Assembly: GCF_002844395.1 (NCBI RefSeq)
Contig: NZ_CP025197.1
Location: forward strand, 3,348,001 to 3,412,000
Length of the DNA: 64,000 bases
Source of the DNA: Acetivibrio saccincola
Lineage (GTDB): Bacteria; Bacillota; Clostridia; Acetivibrionales; Acetivibrionaceae
Reading direction: 5' to 3'
The position numbers and the translations under genes were made by a program. The notes below the pieces were generated by a model. It saw only the letters and a list, made by a program, of their open reading frames with translations, did no database searches and was not told the DNA's origin. This document shows, one piece after another, positions 1 to 8,412 of this stretch (position 1 is the first letter of the stretch; every line of letters begins with the position of its first letter).

Positions 1-395
1 GCAAATACAATATCAGGGTTTGCCACAAAAGCCCTGGCAATGCCCACCCTTTGCTGCTGTCCCCCACTCATCTGGGTAGGTTTGTACTTTTAAATGCTTA
101 GAAAGCCCTACTGCCTTTAAAATTTCAACGGTCCGTCTGGTTCTCTCTTTTTTGGGTATACCTCTGAATATAAGAGTCAGGGCTACGTTTTCCACAGCAT
201 TCAGATGATTCACAAGATTATATGATTGAAAAACAAACTCTATGTTCTTTTGCCTGAATTCAGCAGTTTTTTTCATTTAACTTCTCAATGGAAATATTTT
301 TTATTCTTATACTCCCCGTTGTGGATTTTTCAAGACCGGCAAGAACGTTTAACAGAGTTGACTTTCCGGAACCCGACGTACCAAGGAAACAACAA
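1..395 (-). pseudogene. ABC transporter ATPase remnant (MacB/LolD-like), frameshifted
   Basis: Reading right to left, three frames together spell an ABC ATPase. The Walker A motif GSGKST lies at about 345-375. A Q-loop stretch FQSYNLVNHLNAVENV follows, and the signature MSGGQQQRVGIARAF lies at about 15-75. This arrangement is typical of MacB/LolD/FtsE-type export ATPases. The frame breaks at two A runs on the minus strand, near 273-279 and near 97-101. Each break is repaired by removing one A. No start or N-terminal beta strands precede Walker A, because a stop codon lies directly upstream of it near 395. The gene continues past the left window edge. It looks like a decayed gene, although two homopolymer sequencing errors could explain the two internal shifts but not the missing N-terminus. 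Confidence 0.72.
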
Positions 396-517
396 ATTTG
401 TTAATAAATTAACATTCTGTTCATAAAATATAATATACTATCCTCCGGCTTATCTATTCCTGATAATAAACCCCGCAATACTCAGCTCTTAAGGTTTTTT
501 AAATCCTGGCTTATATT

Positions 518-547
518 TTGACATTCCACTTACATTTAATATATAAT
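518..547 (+). promoter_or_regulatory. sigma-A promoter of the ispF-like gene
   Basis: A -35 box TTGACA at 518-523 and a -10 box TATAAT at 542-547 are separated by 18 bases, so both hexamers match consensus. Transcription should start near 554. This rules out the upstream ATG at 546 as the translation start and supports the ATG at 579. Confidence 0.8.
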
Positions 548-578
548 GTTTGTATTATATTTTCGGAGGGCTAATGGT

Positions 579-1049
579 ATGAGAGTTGGAATCGGGCAGG
601 ACAGCCATAAATTTGACTTTAACGATAAATCAAAAAAACTTATTCTAGGCGGGGTTGTGTTTGAAAACCACCCACCCTTAGAAGGCAACAGCGATGCAGA
701 TGTTGTCCTTCATGCCATAACCAATGCCATTTCCGGCGTTACCTGTGTCAACATTCTAGGAAAGATAAGCGATAAACTGTGCCTTGAAAAAGGCATCAAA
801 GACAGTAAAGTATACCTAGAAGAAGCTTTAAAATACTTAAACGGCAGAAAAATTGTACATGTATCAATTTCCATAGAATGCCTTACACCAAAAATAAGTC
901 CTAAAATACCTGAAATGAGAAAAAGCATTGCCAATATCCTCTCAATTCCTGAGAACAGCATAGGCATAACTGCGACTACAGGAGAAGGACTTACTGCATT
1001 TGGGCAGGGTAAAGGTATTCAGGCTTTTTGCTGTGTAACTATTGATTAG
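579..1049 (+). CDS. ispF: Divergent IspF-like protein (2-C-methyl-D-erythritol 2,4-cyclodiphosphate synthase family)
   Basis: The 156-residue product has the family fold signature. Canonical IspF converts CDP-ME 2-phosphate to the cyclic diphosphate in the non-mevalonate isoprenoid pathway. The metal-binding DxH (GQDSHKF, near residue 8) and the later His in SDADVVLHA are present, as is PEMRKSIA. However, the sequence departs from the family at active-site segments. The Asp in HALTDA is Asn here (HAITNA). The GDIGxxFPD loop is replaced by NILGKISDK. TTTEKLGF is replaced by TTGEGLTAF. The start at 579 follows a GGAGGG box at 565-570 and fits the mapped promoter. It converges on the histidine kinase gene, with an 11-base overlap at the 3' ends, and ispD lies 1 kb downstream on the other strand. 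Family membership is clear. Whether the enzyme is active is uncertain. Confidence 0.82.
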   Translation: MRVGIGQDSHKFDFNDKSKKLILGGVVFENHPPLEGNSDADVVLHAITNAISGVTCVNILGKISDKLCLEKGIKDSKVYLEEALKYLNGRKIVHVSISIECLTPKISPKIPEMRKSIANILSIPENSIGITATTGEGLTAFGQGKGIQAFCCVTID

Positions 1050-1944
1050 CCTGCTTTATTGGGACGGTAATATAGACGGTTGTACCCTTTCCCTCTTCAC
1101 TTTCAATTTCCATTGAGCCTTTAAAATTATTTTTTATTATGTGATAAGATATATAAAGTCCAAGTCCCGTACCCTTTTCCCCTTTTGTGGTTATAATATT
1201 TTTTAAAAGCTTCTTCCTTACATCTTTAGGTATTCCCTTGCCATAGTCGGTAACTTTAAACTTTACAATGTCTTTTTCCTTTTCTATCAATATACCAATT
1301 TCTCCAGCATTATTTTCATAGGAGTCAATTGAATTTGAAATTAAATTATTCATTACCTGGACAAATTCATTTACACTTCCCTGTATCTCAAGGCTTTCCT
1401 CTGTTTTTATGTCTGCATTTAATTTACAGGTAGCTTTTTTTAGCTGGTATCCCATAAGTATTTCTACTTTTTTTATCATATCCTTAATTGTAAAACTTTC
1501 ATCTCCTGAATGCTTCTTCACAGCTGCCTGTTCTTTTACCGTGGCTATAACATCCGATAAATATGAACAGTAGGGCTTTATTTTTAAAATATGCTCCCGC
1601 ATTTCAGCTGCTATCTCCTGGTGATCCTCATCTGTAACCTCTTTGTCCCCTATGGAATTCTCATACTCATCTACCAGGCTCTTTAACTCTTCTAAGCTTC
1701 CCGATATGGACATTACAGGAGTTTTTAAATTGTGGATTATACCTGCGGTAATTTCTCCTAACCGGGCAAGTCTTTCTCTTTCAATAATTGTGTTGTTTCT
1801 TAGCTTACATATTTTTATTATTTGAATAACTGAGACGGCAATTACAGCTCCCAGAATAATAAAAACTATAGGCATTAGCATCTTGCTGCTGAAAAAACCT
1901 TGGGCTTTCAAAGCATCCGTTGGTTCTATTTGCAGAAAAATCAT
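1039..1944 (-). CDS. Membrane-bound sensor histidine kinase, orphan
   Basis: The product is 301 residues. One transmembrane helix lies at about residues 21-44, with only a short N-terminal tail outside. An H box with the phospho-acceptor His (HNLKTP) follows at about residue 72. The C-terminal HATPase domain carries the N box (NNLISNSIDS), the G1 box (DYGKGIP) and the G2 box (GEKGTGLGLY). There is no sizeable extracellular sensor, so the input is probably intramembrane or cytoplasmic. The ATG at 1944 is preceded by a GGAGG box at 1951-1955; longer starts upstream lack one. No response regulator gene is adjacent, so the partner is unknown. The gene ends inside the convergent ispF-like gene. 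Confidence 0.86.
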   Translation of the reverse strand: MIFLQIEPTDALKAQGFFSSKMLMPIVFIILGAVIAVSVIQIIKICKLRNNTIIERERLARLGEITAGIIHNLKTPVMSISGSLEELKSLVDEYENSIGDKEVTDEDHQEIAAEMREHILKIKPYCSYLSDVIATVKEQAAVKKHSGDESFTIKDMIKKVEILMGYQLKKATCKLNADIKTEESLEIQGSVNEFVQVMNNLISNSIDSYENNAGEIGILIEKEKDIVKFKVTDYGKGIPKDVRKKLLKNIITTKGEKGTGLGLYISYHIIKNNFKGSMEIESEEGKGTTVYITVPIKQANQ

Positions 1945-2055
1945 ATTTATCCTCCAGATTATAGTGTATACCGCTGGCAAAAACAAAAATCCTCTAAACT
2001 TTAACTATGTTGTTTTCTATTATATTGTTTCCTATTATATGGTTTTTTCTACTAT

Positions 2056-2757
2056 TTATATTGTTTTTTCTACTATAGCCTTTGCAAATACCAAATCCTC
2101 TCTTGTGGTTATTTTAATGTTGTCATAGCTGCCGTTTACAATCCTGGTTTTAATTCCTAACATCTCTGTAAGGGTTGTGTCATCAGTAGCAATTATATTT
2201 TCCCTGTTTGCCTTTTCATGGGCTTTCATAATTGTGTCATACAGGAAAACCTGGGGTGTCTGGATTGACCACAGGGTTTTTCTGTCGTACGCCTTTTCCA
2301 CAAAGCCATCACTAACTGATTTTATAGTATCCTTAACGGGGACAGCTGCAGTTACCGCTCCAAATTCCAACGCCTCCTGGACACAGTTTAAAATTATTCT
2401 GCTGTTTACAAAAGGCCTTGCCCCGTCATGTATAACCACAACATCAGACTGCTTATTTACTTCCACCAATCCCTTGTATACTGAGTTTTGCCTTTCCACT
2501 CCCCCCGATACCAGCTTTTTCACCTTTTCAAACCCGAATTTGTCAACAATATTTTCTTTACAGTAAAATATTTCTTCTTCATTTACCACCAAAATAATTT
2601 CATTTATAGCAGGGCATTGTTCAAATACCTCAAGGGTCCTGGCAAGAACAGGTTTGTCACCAATGTATATGTACTGCTTGTTTATATCCATATTCATCCT
2701 GGTTCCTTTGCCGCCTGCAACAATAACTGAACTTATAAAAAGTTTGTTTTTTCTCAT
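2056..2757 (-). CDS. ispD: 2-C-methyl-D-erythritol 4-phosphate cytidylyltransferase
   Basis: IspD transfers CMP from CTP to MEP, the third step of the non-mevalonate isoprenoid pathway, in the cytoplasm. The 233-residue length is normal. The nucleotide-binding loop AGGKGTRM is followed by a QY motif near residue 28. VIHDGARPFV and SIQTPQVF, the CTP/MEP-contact segments, are both present. A purine-rich AGGAG precedes the ATG by a suitable distance. Unlike its IspF-like neighbour it shows no departure from the family at motif positions. The 3' end runs into a T-rich, loosely repetitive stretch at about 2009-2080. Confidence 0.95.
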   Translation of the reverse strand: MRKNKLFISSVIVAGGKGTRMNMDINKQYIYIGDKPVLARTLEVFEQCPAINEIILVVNEEEIFYCKENIVDKFGFEKVKKLVSGGVERQNSVYKGLVEVNKQSDVVVIHDGARPFVNSRIILNCVQEALEFGAVTAAVPVKDTIKSVSDGFVEKAYDRKTLWSIQTPQVFLYDTIMKAHEKANRENIIATDDTTLTEMLGIKTRIVNGSYDNIKITTREDLVFAKAIVEKTI

Positions 2758-2983
2758 ATCAAACTCTCCTGTTCTTTATCTTTTATAACGTAATTTATAA
2801 AGTTAAAAGCTGTTTTTATCTATTATTTTAAAACTAAGTACTGTTGCTCTAAAAAATCTGAGTACTGATTCATTTTGTGTAAAAACAAATCCCCAGCTTA
2901 TAAGCCAAGGATCTATGGCAAAATATTCGTAGTTTTAAACTAACTGCATAAAAACTGAAAAAGGTTATACTCTCTATTGCAGT

Positions 2984-3153
2984 CTTGTATTGTGCATTCT
3001 AAGCCGCAATGATTTTGGTAAATAATCTCTCCTCTTTTTGTAGGTTTTCATTTCCTCCTGAAGAGTATAAAAAATTTCGTCTGAAGACTCATTAAAAGAA
3101 TTAATTACTTTGTCAAATGTCTTAGCTTGTACTAGGAAATTTAATTTTAGACT
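2984..3153 (-). pseudogene. Unidentified coding remnant downstream of the AAA ATPase fragment
   Basis: An open stretch of about 55 codons in the frame next to the ATPase fragment overlaps its 3' end and reads on to a TAG at 2984-2986. The translation has protein-like composition (KTFDKVINSFNESSDEIFY, later KTYKKRRDYLPKS), but it has no start codon and no ribosome-binding site. I do not recognise the family. It may be the continuation of the ATPase gene after a frameshift or deletion, or part of a different decayed gene. Confidence 0.35.
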
Positions 3154-3541
3154 CTAGATATTTCTCATATAATTTCTCAAAGAAAAGCCCCTTATCAATT
3201 TTTAGTTTTATCAGACTGTCTTTAAAAGTTTCTCTAGATACACTAAAAATATCATGAAGATTTTCTGAATATGATGACGAAATTTTATTTAATAATTTTC
3301 TAAAGCTTTTATTTAGAACTTCACGCAAATTAACAACAATAACTCCCGAACCGGTTATATTTTCAAAACCATCAACAATATCATCAATTACCACATCTTT
3401 CATGCTCCCGATTAAACCATAAATAGCATAACTAACATATGTTTTTCCGGTATTATTTTCTCCTGTTAAAATAGTTAGTTTGTTTAAATCAACTTCACCG
3501 TTTTCAACATAACCAAATTTATTAAAACTTACTCCTATCAT
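3122..3541 (-). pseudogene. Truncated AAA ATPase, N-terminal fragment (AAA_15/OLD-like)
   Basis: The 139-residue product begins with the typical strand MIGVSFNKFGYVENGEVDLNK and a Walker A motif GENNTGKT at about residues 26-33, as in OLD-type and AAA_15 ATPases associated with nuclease or defence proteins. A GGAGGAAAA box precedes the ATG. Family members are normally 350-600 residues. Here the Walker B, signature and C-terminal parts are missing because a stop comes soon after the first coiled stretch. It is flanked by about 360 bases of non-coding DNA on each side. The best reading is a decayed accessory gene. A genuine small P-loop protein is less likely. Confidence 0.6.
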
Positions 3542-3910
3542 TTTTCCTCCTATTAAACTCTTATCAAAAGGAAATTTTGCATTAATATATTTTAAAAATT
3601 ATGCTAATAAAACTACTTAATTACCTACAGAACTTCTATGACACAACATGAATTATTTCCAAAACTCATAATATTAGACAGTCTATATTTGTTTCTAAAA
3701 GCCTAATGATATAATATCATTATTTTCATCTAAATGGAATATCAAACTGTATTTTTTAGAATAACACTTTCAACACGTTATATTTTAGAATCAATCCCAG
3801 CCTAACCCATAAAAAAGAGCCGTGTAAAGCATTTTTTAACTACTTATACAACAGCTCCTCATGTATGCCTTATAATGTATATGTATTTTATATATGCAAT
3901 ATTTATAGTT
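3542..3910. other. Intergenic region without a gene
   Basis: This AT-rich stretch separates the ATPase fragment from carD. The only structure I can support is the carD terminator at its right end (3811-3858). I see no ORF with a ribosome-binding site and no convincing promoter. Confidence 0.6.
3811..3858 (-). terminator. Rho-independent terminator after carD
   Basis: On the minus strand GGAGC...GTATAAG pairs imperfectly with the GCTTTACAC...GGCTC arm and is followed by six T. It lies about 50 bases past the carD stop. Confidence 0.7.
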
Positions 3911-4390
3911 TCAGTGATTTAAAAATCCATCAATTATATTTTCAACTTCAAAGGGATCCATGTTTTTTGCCAATACAAGTTCGCTTATCAAGATTTGCTT
4001 TGCACTACTTAACATTTTTTTCTCACCTGTAGAAAGCCCTTTTTCCTTTTCTCTTTGTATCAGAGTATTGACAACTTCAACAACTTCATAGATATTCCCG
4101 CTTTTTATTTTGTCCATGTTTTCCCTGTACCTTTTGTTCCAGCTGTCGTTGCTTATTTTGCTTTTGCTGCCAAGCATTTCAAATACTTTGTCCGCATCCT
4201 TCTCGCTTATTATTTCCCTGATTCCTATATTCTCTACATTTTCAGTGGGAATAAGTACTCTCATTTCGCCTATTGGGATTTTGACTACATAATAATTTTG
4301 CTTGTTTCCCAAAATCTCCTTTTCTTCAATTGACTCTATAATACCTGCACCGTGCATAGGGTATACAATCTTATCACCGACATTATACAT
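3911..4390 (-). CDS. CarD/CdnL-family transcription regulator
   Basis: The 159-residue product has the CarD_CdnL_TRCF domain. The N-terminal RNA polymerase beta-interacting Tudor-like part (VGDKIVYPMHGAGIIESIEE) covers about residues 4-65. A helical C-terminal half includes the conserved WNKRYRENMDKIKSGNIYE segment at about residues 84-102. Such proteins bind RNA polymerase and stabilise the open promoter complex, mostly at rRNA and growth genes. The ATG follows a GGAGGAG box. The gene is monocistronic, with a terminator on its 3' side and a -10 box upstream. Whether it activates or represses in this organism cannot be told from sequence. Confidence 0.9.
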   Translation of the reverse strand: MYNVGDKIVYPMHGAGIIESIEEKEILGNKQNYYVVKIPIGEMRVLIPTENVENIGIREIISEKDADKVFEMLGSKSKISNDSWNKRYRENMDKIKSGNIYEVVEVVNTLIQREKEKGLSTGEKKMLSSAKQILISELVLAKNMDPFEVENIIDGFLNH

Positions 4391-4447
4391 ATGAACTCCT
4401 CCACAAATATAAAAACATAGTTATTTTATTTATATAAAAATTAAAAT

Positions 4448-4453
4448 ATTATA
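4448..4453 (-). promoter_or_regulatory. Probable -10 box of carD
   Basis: A perfect TATAAT on the minus strand lies about 58 bases upstream of the carD ATG. The region 17 bases further upstream is only a T run, so the -35 element is poor and the call is tentative. Confidence 0.4.
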
Positions 4454-4624
4454 CTTTAGCAAGGTATAACAAAAAATACATTTGCATAAAAGAGAACTGC
4501 TTATTAAAAATAAATGCAATTAATTGAACTCTATATATAAGTATACTACATTGAGAAATGAATGTCAAAAATTTTTATTTTAGCATTTCAATGCACTTGT
4601 GTCAACGGTAATTTTTTACTGTAA

Positions 4625-5359
4625 TCAATAATATACACGGACAAGATATAAACCCTCCGGCGGTGCTGTCTGACCGGCTTTTTTTCTATCCCGGCTTTCT
4701 ATTATCCCCTTTACGTCCTCACATTTAAATTTCCCCCTTCCAACATCAACTAAAGTCCCTGCAATAATACGCATCATATTGTATAAAAAACCGTTGCTGG
4801 TTACTTCCAAACTTATTATGTCACTATTTTTTTCTAAAGATATGCGGCTAATTGTCCTTATTGAAGATTCAACAGTGCTTCCCACTGCCCTAAATGCAGA
4901 AAAATCATGGGTGCCGCGGAAAAATTCCGCTGCCCGCATCATTTCTTCAAAATTTAAAGAATAGGGAACATACCAAGCCCTGTTTCTTAAAAGGGGAGAG
5001 GGAAATTTTGAATTGTATATAAGATACCTGTAAATCTTAGCCTGTGCACTGTACCTTGCATGAAAATCCATATCCACTTCTTCTGATTTTTTCACCACTA
5101 TGTCATCAGGAAGTATCCTGTTTAGGGCATGAGCAAATCTTTCCGGAGGAATGTTTGAATTTGTTTTAAAATTTGCAACCTGCCCGTATGCATGAACTTT
5201 AGAATCAGTCCTCCCGGACCCATTTAAAACAATTTCTTCCCTGGTAAGCTTTTTTATAGCGTCTAAAATCACACCTTGAATTGTTTTTGCGTTTTTTTGT
5301 ATCTGCCACCCGTGATAATTTGTCCCATCATACTCTATTGTAAGTTTAATATTTCTCAT
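4625..5359 (-). CDS. truA: tRNA pseudouridine(38-40) synthase
   Basis: TruA isomerises uridines 38, 39 and 40 in the anticodon arm of many tRNAs. The 244-residue length is normal. The catalytic Asp sits in [18 protein letters not shown] at about residues 46-63. RYLIYN and the late [17 protein letters not shown] segment are typical of the family. A GAGGAA box lies ahead of the ATG. In many Firmicutes truA follows ecfA1-ecfA2-ecfT directly. Here a glucokinase gene with its own terminator-like hairpin lies between, so truA probably has a separate transcript. Confidence 0.95.
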   Translation of the reverse strand: MRNIKLTIEYDGTNYHGWQIQKNAKTIQGVILDAIKKLTREEIVLNGSGRTDSKVHAYGQVANFKTNSNIPPERFAHALNRILPDDIVVKKSEEVDMDFHARYSAQAKIYRYLIYNSKFPSPLLRNRAWYVPYSLNFEEMMRAAEFFRGTHDFSAFRAVGSTVESSIRTISRISLEKNSDIISLEVTSNGFLYNMMRIIAGTLVDVGRGKFKCEDVKGIIESRDRKKAGQTAPPEGLYLVRVYY

Positions 5360-5405
5360 AGCACATTCCTCGCTTAACCGTCACAAATTAGTCATCACAC
5401 TTAAT

Positions 5406-5448
5406 ATAAAGAGGACACATTTACCCTGCTGTAATATGTCCCCTTTAT
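5406..5448 (-). terminator. Hairpin between the ROK kinase and truA, probable terminator
   Basis: Imperfect 15-base arms (5406-5420 and 5434-5448) can pair around the loop TTACCCTGCTGTA. The T run on the minus side is weak (TTTATATT). It lies about 40 bases after the kinase stop. Confidence 0.5.
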
Positions 5449-5487
5449 TCTAAAACTATTTTTTATTGATTATTATAACCTTTAGAT

Positions 5488-6435
5488 TTACGCACCCAGC
5501 ATTGCCGCGCCTACAATTCCTGCGTCATTTCCCAGCTGTGCAGTCTTTATCTGGGTCTGGGGTATTTCCTCTTTACTGTAAACCCCCGCCTTTACCATTT
5601 CCTTTAAAGGATTTAATAAATAATCCCCTTCTTTACAAACTCCTCCGCCAATAACCAAAACTTCAGGCATAAATATATTTATAACATTTATAACTCCCTC
5701 AGCAATATATTTTATATATTGCTTTACAACTGCTTCTCCTGTCTCATCCCCAAGTTTTGCAGCATCAAATGCGGTTTTAGCATCTATTTTATCCAAATCC
5801 CCATCAACCAGCTTGTTTATGGCTGATTCAGGATTTTCCACTGCAGCACGCTTTGTCTGTCTTATCAAAGCAGTTGCAGACGCATAAGCTTCCCAGCATC
5901 CCTTTCTTCCACAGGTACACTGCTCTCCGTCCACTACTATAACTGTGTGTCCTATTTCCCCACCTGCAAAGTTAAACCCGCTGTAAACTTTGCCGTCAAT
6001 TATTATACCGCTTCCTATTCCTGTACCTAAAGTAATTGTCACAGAAGTTTTTGTTCCCTTTGCTGCCCCTGCGGCGCTTTCTGCCAAAGCTGCGCAGTTG
6101 GCATCGTTGTCCACATAAACAGGCAAGTCCAAATACTTTTGCATTTCTTCCCTTATTGGTACGTTTCTAAAGTTTAAATTGTTGTTATATACAATTATTC
6201 CATTTTTACAATCCGGCGTTCCAGGGCTTCCAACCCCTATACTTTTAACTTTTTCCATTGGTACATTGGATTTTTCAATAACTTCCTTAGCCAGCATTGC
6301 CATATCTTTTATTATTTCCTGATACTGCCTTTGCCTTTGGGTAGGTACACTATCTTTATATATAATGTTCCCATCCAAATCAACCAGACCTGCTGCTATA
6401 TTTGTTCCCCCAAGATCAATTCCTACACAATACAT
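5488..6435 (-). CDS. ROK-family glucokinase
   Basis: The 315-residue product is a sugar kinase of the ROK family, most likely phosphorylating glucose at C6 with ATP. GIDLGGTN near the N-terminus is the phosphate-binding loop. ITLGTGIGSGIIIDG and AGGEIGHT form the sugar site. The zinc cluster CTCGRKGCWE, diagnostic of ROK kinases, is complete. The ATG at 6435 is chosen because the GGGAGGAAA box lies directly ahead of it. The in-frame ATG at 6453 would put that box inside the coding region. There is no N-terminal helix-turn-helix, so it is a kinase rather than a ROK repressor. Exact substrate preference is inferred from family. Confidence 0.9.
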   Translation of the reverse strand: MYCVGIDLGGTNIAAGLVDLDGNIIYKDSVPTQRQRQYQEIIKDMAMLAKEVIEKSNVPMEKVKSIGVGSPGTPDCKNGIIVYNNNLNFRNVPIREEMQKYLDLPVYVDNDANCAALAESAAGAAKGTKTSVTITLGTGIGSGIIIDGKVYSGFNFAGGEIGHTVIVVDGEQCTCGRKGCWEAYASATALIRQTKRAAVENPESAINKLVDGDLDKIDAKTAFDAAKLGDETGEAVVKQYIKYIAEGVINVINIFMPEVLVIGGGVCKEGDYLLNPLKEMVKAGVYSKEEIPQTQIKTAQLGNDAGIVGAAMLGA

Positions 6436-6523
6436 TTCTTTCCTCCCAAACATTATTTGTTATTTGCTCGAAAAATACATCATTATGATGCACCCTTATT
6501 AAATTCTATTGCTCCAACAATTA

Positions 6524-7333
6524 TTATACTAGTATTTTAAAAAATTGTACATATAATAGCATGCCTTCAAATGCCAATACAAAAAGCAGCACCAAAATAT
6601 CCCTTGCCGTTAGTTTAAGTTTTCTTAACCCGGTTCGTCCTTCCCCGCCCCTGTAGCACCTGGCCTCCATGGCCAAGGAAAGTTCGTCCGCCCTTTTAAT
6701 TGTATTTATAAACAATGGCACCATTACGGGAATATAATTTTTAAGCTTCTTTACCGGGTTTTTTGTCTCAAAATCCACACCCCTTGACGCCTGAGCCTTT
6801 ATTATTTTATTAGTCTCATCCAAAAGGACAGGTACAAACTTTAGTGAAATGGATATAATAAGTGCAAAATCATTTACAGGGACACCTACTATTTTTAGCG
6901 GCTTTAAAAGCTTTTCTATCCCGTCTGTAAGGGCTATCGGGGTGGTGGTAAGGGTTAATAGTGATGTACCTGCCATGAGAAGTAAAATTCTAAGAGCCAG
7001 TTTAAAGGCCCTGTCCAACCCTTCAAAGGTTATTTTAATAAACCCATATTCAAATGCCGTCCTTCCCGGGGTAAGAAAAACATTAATTAAAGCTGTAAAA
7101 ATAATTATATATACAACAGGTTTTAAGCCTCTTAAAGTAAAAGACATCGGAATTCCGGCATGTTTTATCCCAAAGAAAATAAAAAGGGCAAGTATTCCAA
7201 ATGCCACATATGATTTTGTAAAAAGTACAGTTATCATAAGAGATATTGTCAAAATAATTTTTATTCTTGGATCTGTCCTGTGAAGGAGTGAACTTCCCGG
7301 GTAATACCTCCCTAACGTCACATCTTTTAGCAT
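6524..7333 (-). CDS. ecfT: Energy-coupling factor transporter transmembrane protein
   Basis: EcfT is the membrane coupling subunit that joins the two ATPases to interchangeable substrate-binding S components for vitamin and metal uptake. The 269-residue product has about five to six hydrophobic helices. Both coupling motifs that insert into the ATPases are visible: AQASRG at about residue 160 and MEARCYRGG at about residue 220. It starts immediately after the ecfA2 stop, with no gap, so the two are translationally coupled. No S-component gene is nearby, as expected for a group II ECF module shared between several S components. Confidence 0.93.
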   Translation of the reverse strand: MLKDVTLGRYYPGSSLLHRTDPRIKIILTISLMITVLFTKSYVAFGILALFIFFGIKHAGIPMSFTLRGLKPVVYIIIFTALINVFLTPGRTAFEYGFIKITFEGLDRAFKLALRILLLMAGTSLLTLTTTPIALTDGIEKLLKPLKIVGVPVNDFALIISISLKFVPVLLDETNKIIKAQASRGVDFETKNPVKKLKNYIPVMVPLFINTIKRADELSLAMEARCYRGGEGRTGLRKLKLTARDILVLLFVLAFEGMLLYVQFFKILV

Positions 7334-8182
7334 TTAAACTTTCTCTCCCCCAAAACTTTTAAGTTTTAAAATTTTTTTAATCTCTTCCTTTGCATCTCTT
7401 ACAGTAAAAACATCATCTTTTAAATCAGGAATAAAACTTTTTAAACTTTTCATAAAATACACCATCTCAGGAACATCAATCCCCATTTTTTTAAGCTCTT
7501 CCATACAATTAAAAATTTCTTTTTTAGGGCCGTCCATTTTTATCTGCCCTTTATCCAGCACTATAACCCTGTTCACAAACTTTACTACATCTTTCATACA
7601 GTGAGATACAAAAATAACCGTTAAATTTTTTCTTTTATAAAGATTTTGTACAATATTAAAAATTGCATCCCTTCCCCTTGCATCCAATCCTGCACCTGGT
7701 TCATCCAGCACTAATATTTCAGGCTCTAAAACCAGCACACCTGCCATAGCAACCAGTTTTTTCTCGCCCCATGAAAGCTCAAAGGGTGAGCTTTTTAAAA
7801 TTTCATCACCAATACCTAAAATTTTTGCAATTTCTTTAACCTTTTCATCTATAAGCCCCTTGTCCATTCCCTTATTTTTCAAGCCATATGCTATATCTTC
7901 ATATACTGTATCTTCAAAAAGCTGATGTTCCGGGTTTTGAAACAAAATACCCACACTGTTTTTTACATTTGCCTCCTTACCCCCAATACAGACGCTGCCG
8001 AATGTAGGCTTTAAAATACCTTTAAGGTGCTGCACCAATGTAGACTTTCCCGAACCTGTATGCCCTATAATCCCTACAAATTCACCATCTTCAATGGTAA
8101 GGTTTATATTGTCCAACGCCTTTTTTTCAAAGGCTGTCCCCTTCATATAAATATGTGTAAGGCTATCTATTTGTACTGCCAT
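7334..8182 (-). CDS. ecfA2: Energy-coupling factor transporter ATPase 2
   Basis: This 282-residue ABC ATPase has Walker A GHTGSGKST at about residue 40, a Q loop in GILFQNPEHQLFEDTV, the signature LSWGEKKLVAMAG and Walker B ILVLDEPGAGLD. The SWGE/SGGQ variation and QNPEHQLF are typical of EcfA2 (CbiO-type). A GGAGGAAAA box precedes the ATG. It pairs with EcfA1 and EcfT, but the methyltransferase gene on the opposite strand separates it from ecfA1, so ecfA2-ecfT must have its own promoter in the 230-base gap to the right. Confidence 0.93.
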   Translation of the reverse strand: MAVQIDSLTHIYMKGTAFEKKALDNINLTIEDGEFVGIIGHTGSGKSTLVQHLKGILKPTFGSVCIGGKEANVKNSVGILFQNPEHQLFEDTVYEDIAYGLKNKGMDKGLIDEKVKEIAKILGIGDEILKSSPFELSWGEKKLVAMAGVLVLEPEILVLDEPGAGLDARGRDAIFNIVQNLYKRKNLTVIFVSHCMKDVVKFVNRVIVLDKGQIKMDGPKKEIFNCMEELKKMGIDVPEMVYFMKSLKSFIPDLKDDVFTVRDAKEEIKKILKLKSFGGEKV

Positions 8183-8359
8183 TTTTCCTCCAAAAGCTTT
8201 TTACTTTTATATTTCGCTTTTATTTTATATTTCATTTTTATATTATGTTGAATTAATATTTTATATTGATTATAGCACTAGACTGTAAAACCTTACAACA
8301 TACCTTTAAATACAATAATTTCCTCTTGAAATTTATATGGCAATCCAATAAATTAGTGG

Positions 8360-8378
8360 TATAATTTAGTGGTATAAT
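8360..8378 (+). promoter_or_regulatory. Two tandem TATAAT boxes ahead of the methyltransferase gene
   Basis: TTAGTGGTATAAT occurs twice in tandem, giving -10 boxes at 8360-8365 and 8373-8378. A weak TGGCAA lies 16 bases upstream of the first. The gene start is at 8413, after an AGGAG box. Confidence 0.5.
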
Positions 8379-8412
8379 AAAAAAATGCACTAACTTTTAA
8401 AGGAGATTTCGT

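Noticed and set aside
546-578. A longer start for the ispF-like gene at 546
   Set aside because: It overlaps the -10 box and lies upstream of the predicted transcript start. The ATG at 579 has the ribosome-binding site.
2009-2080. Repetitive T-rich stretch at the end of ispD
   Set aside because: Loose repeats of TTGTTTTCTATTATA without regular period. Part of it is the ispD coding end, and no function is evident.
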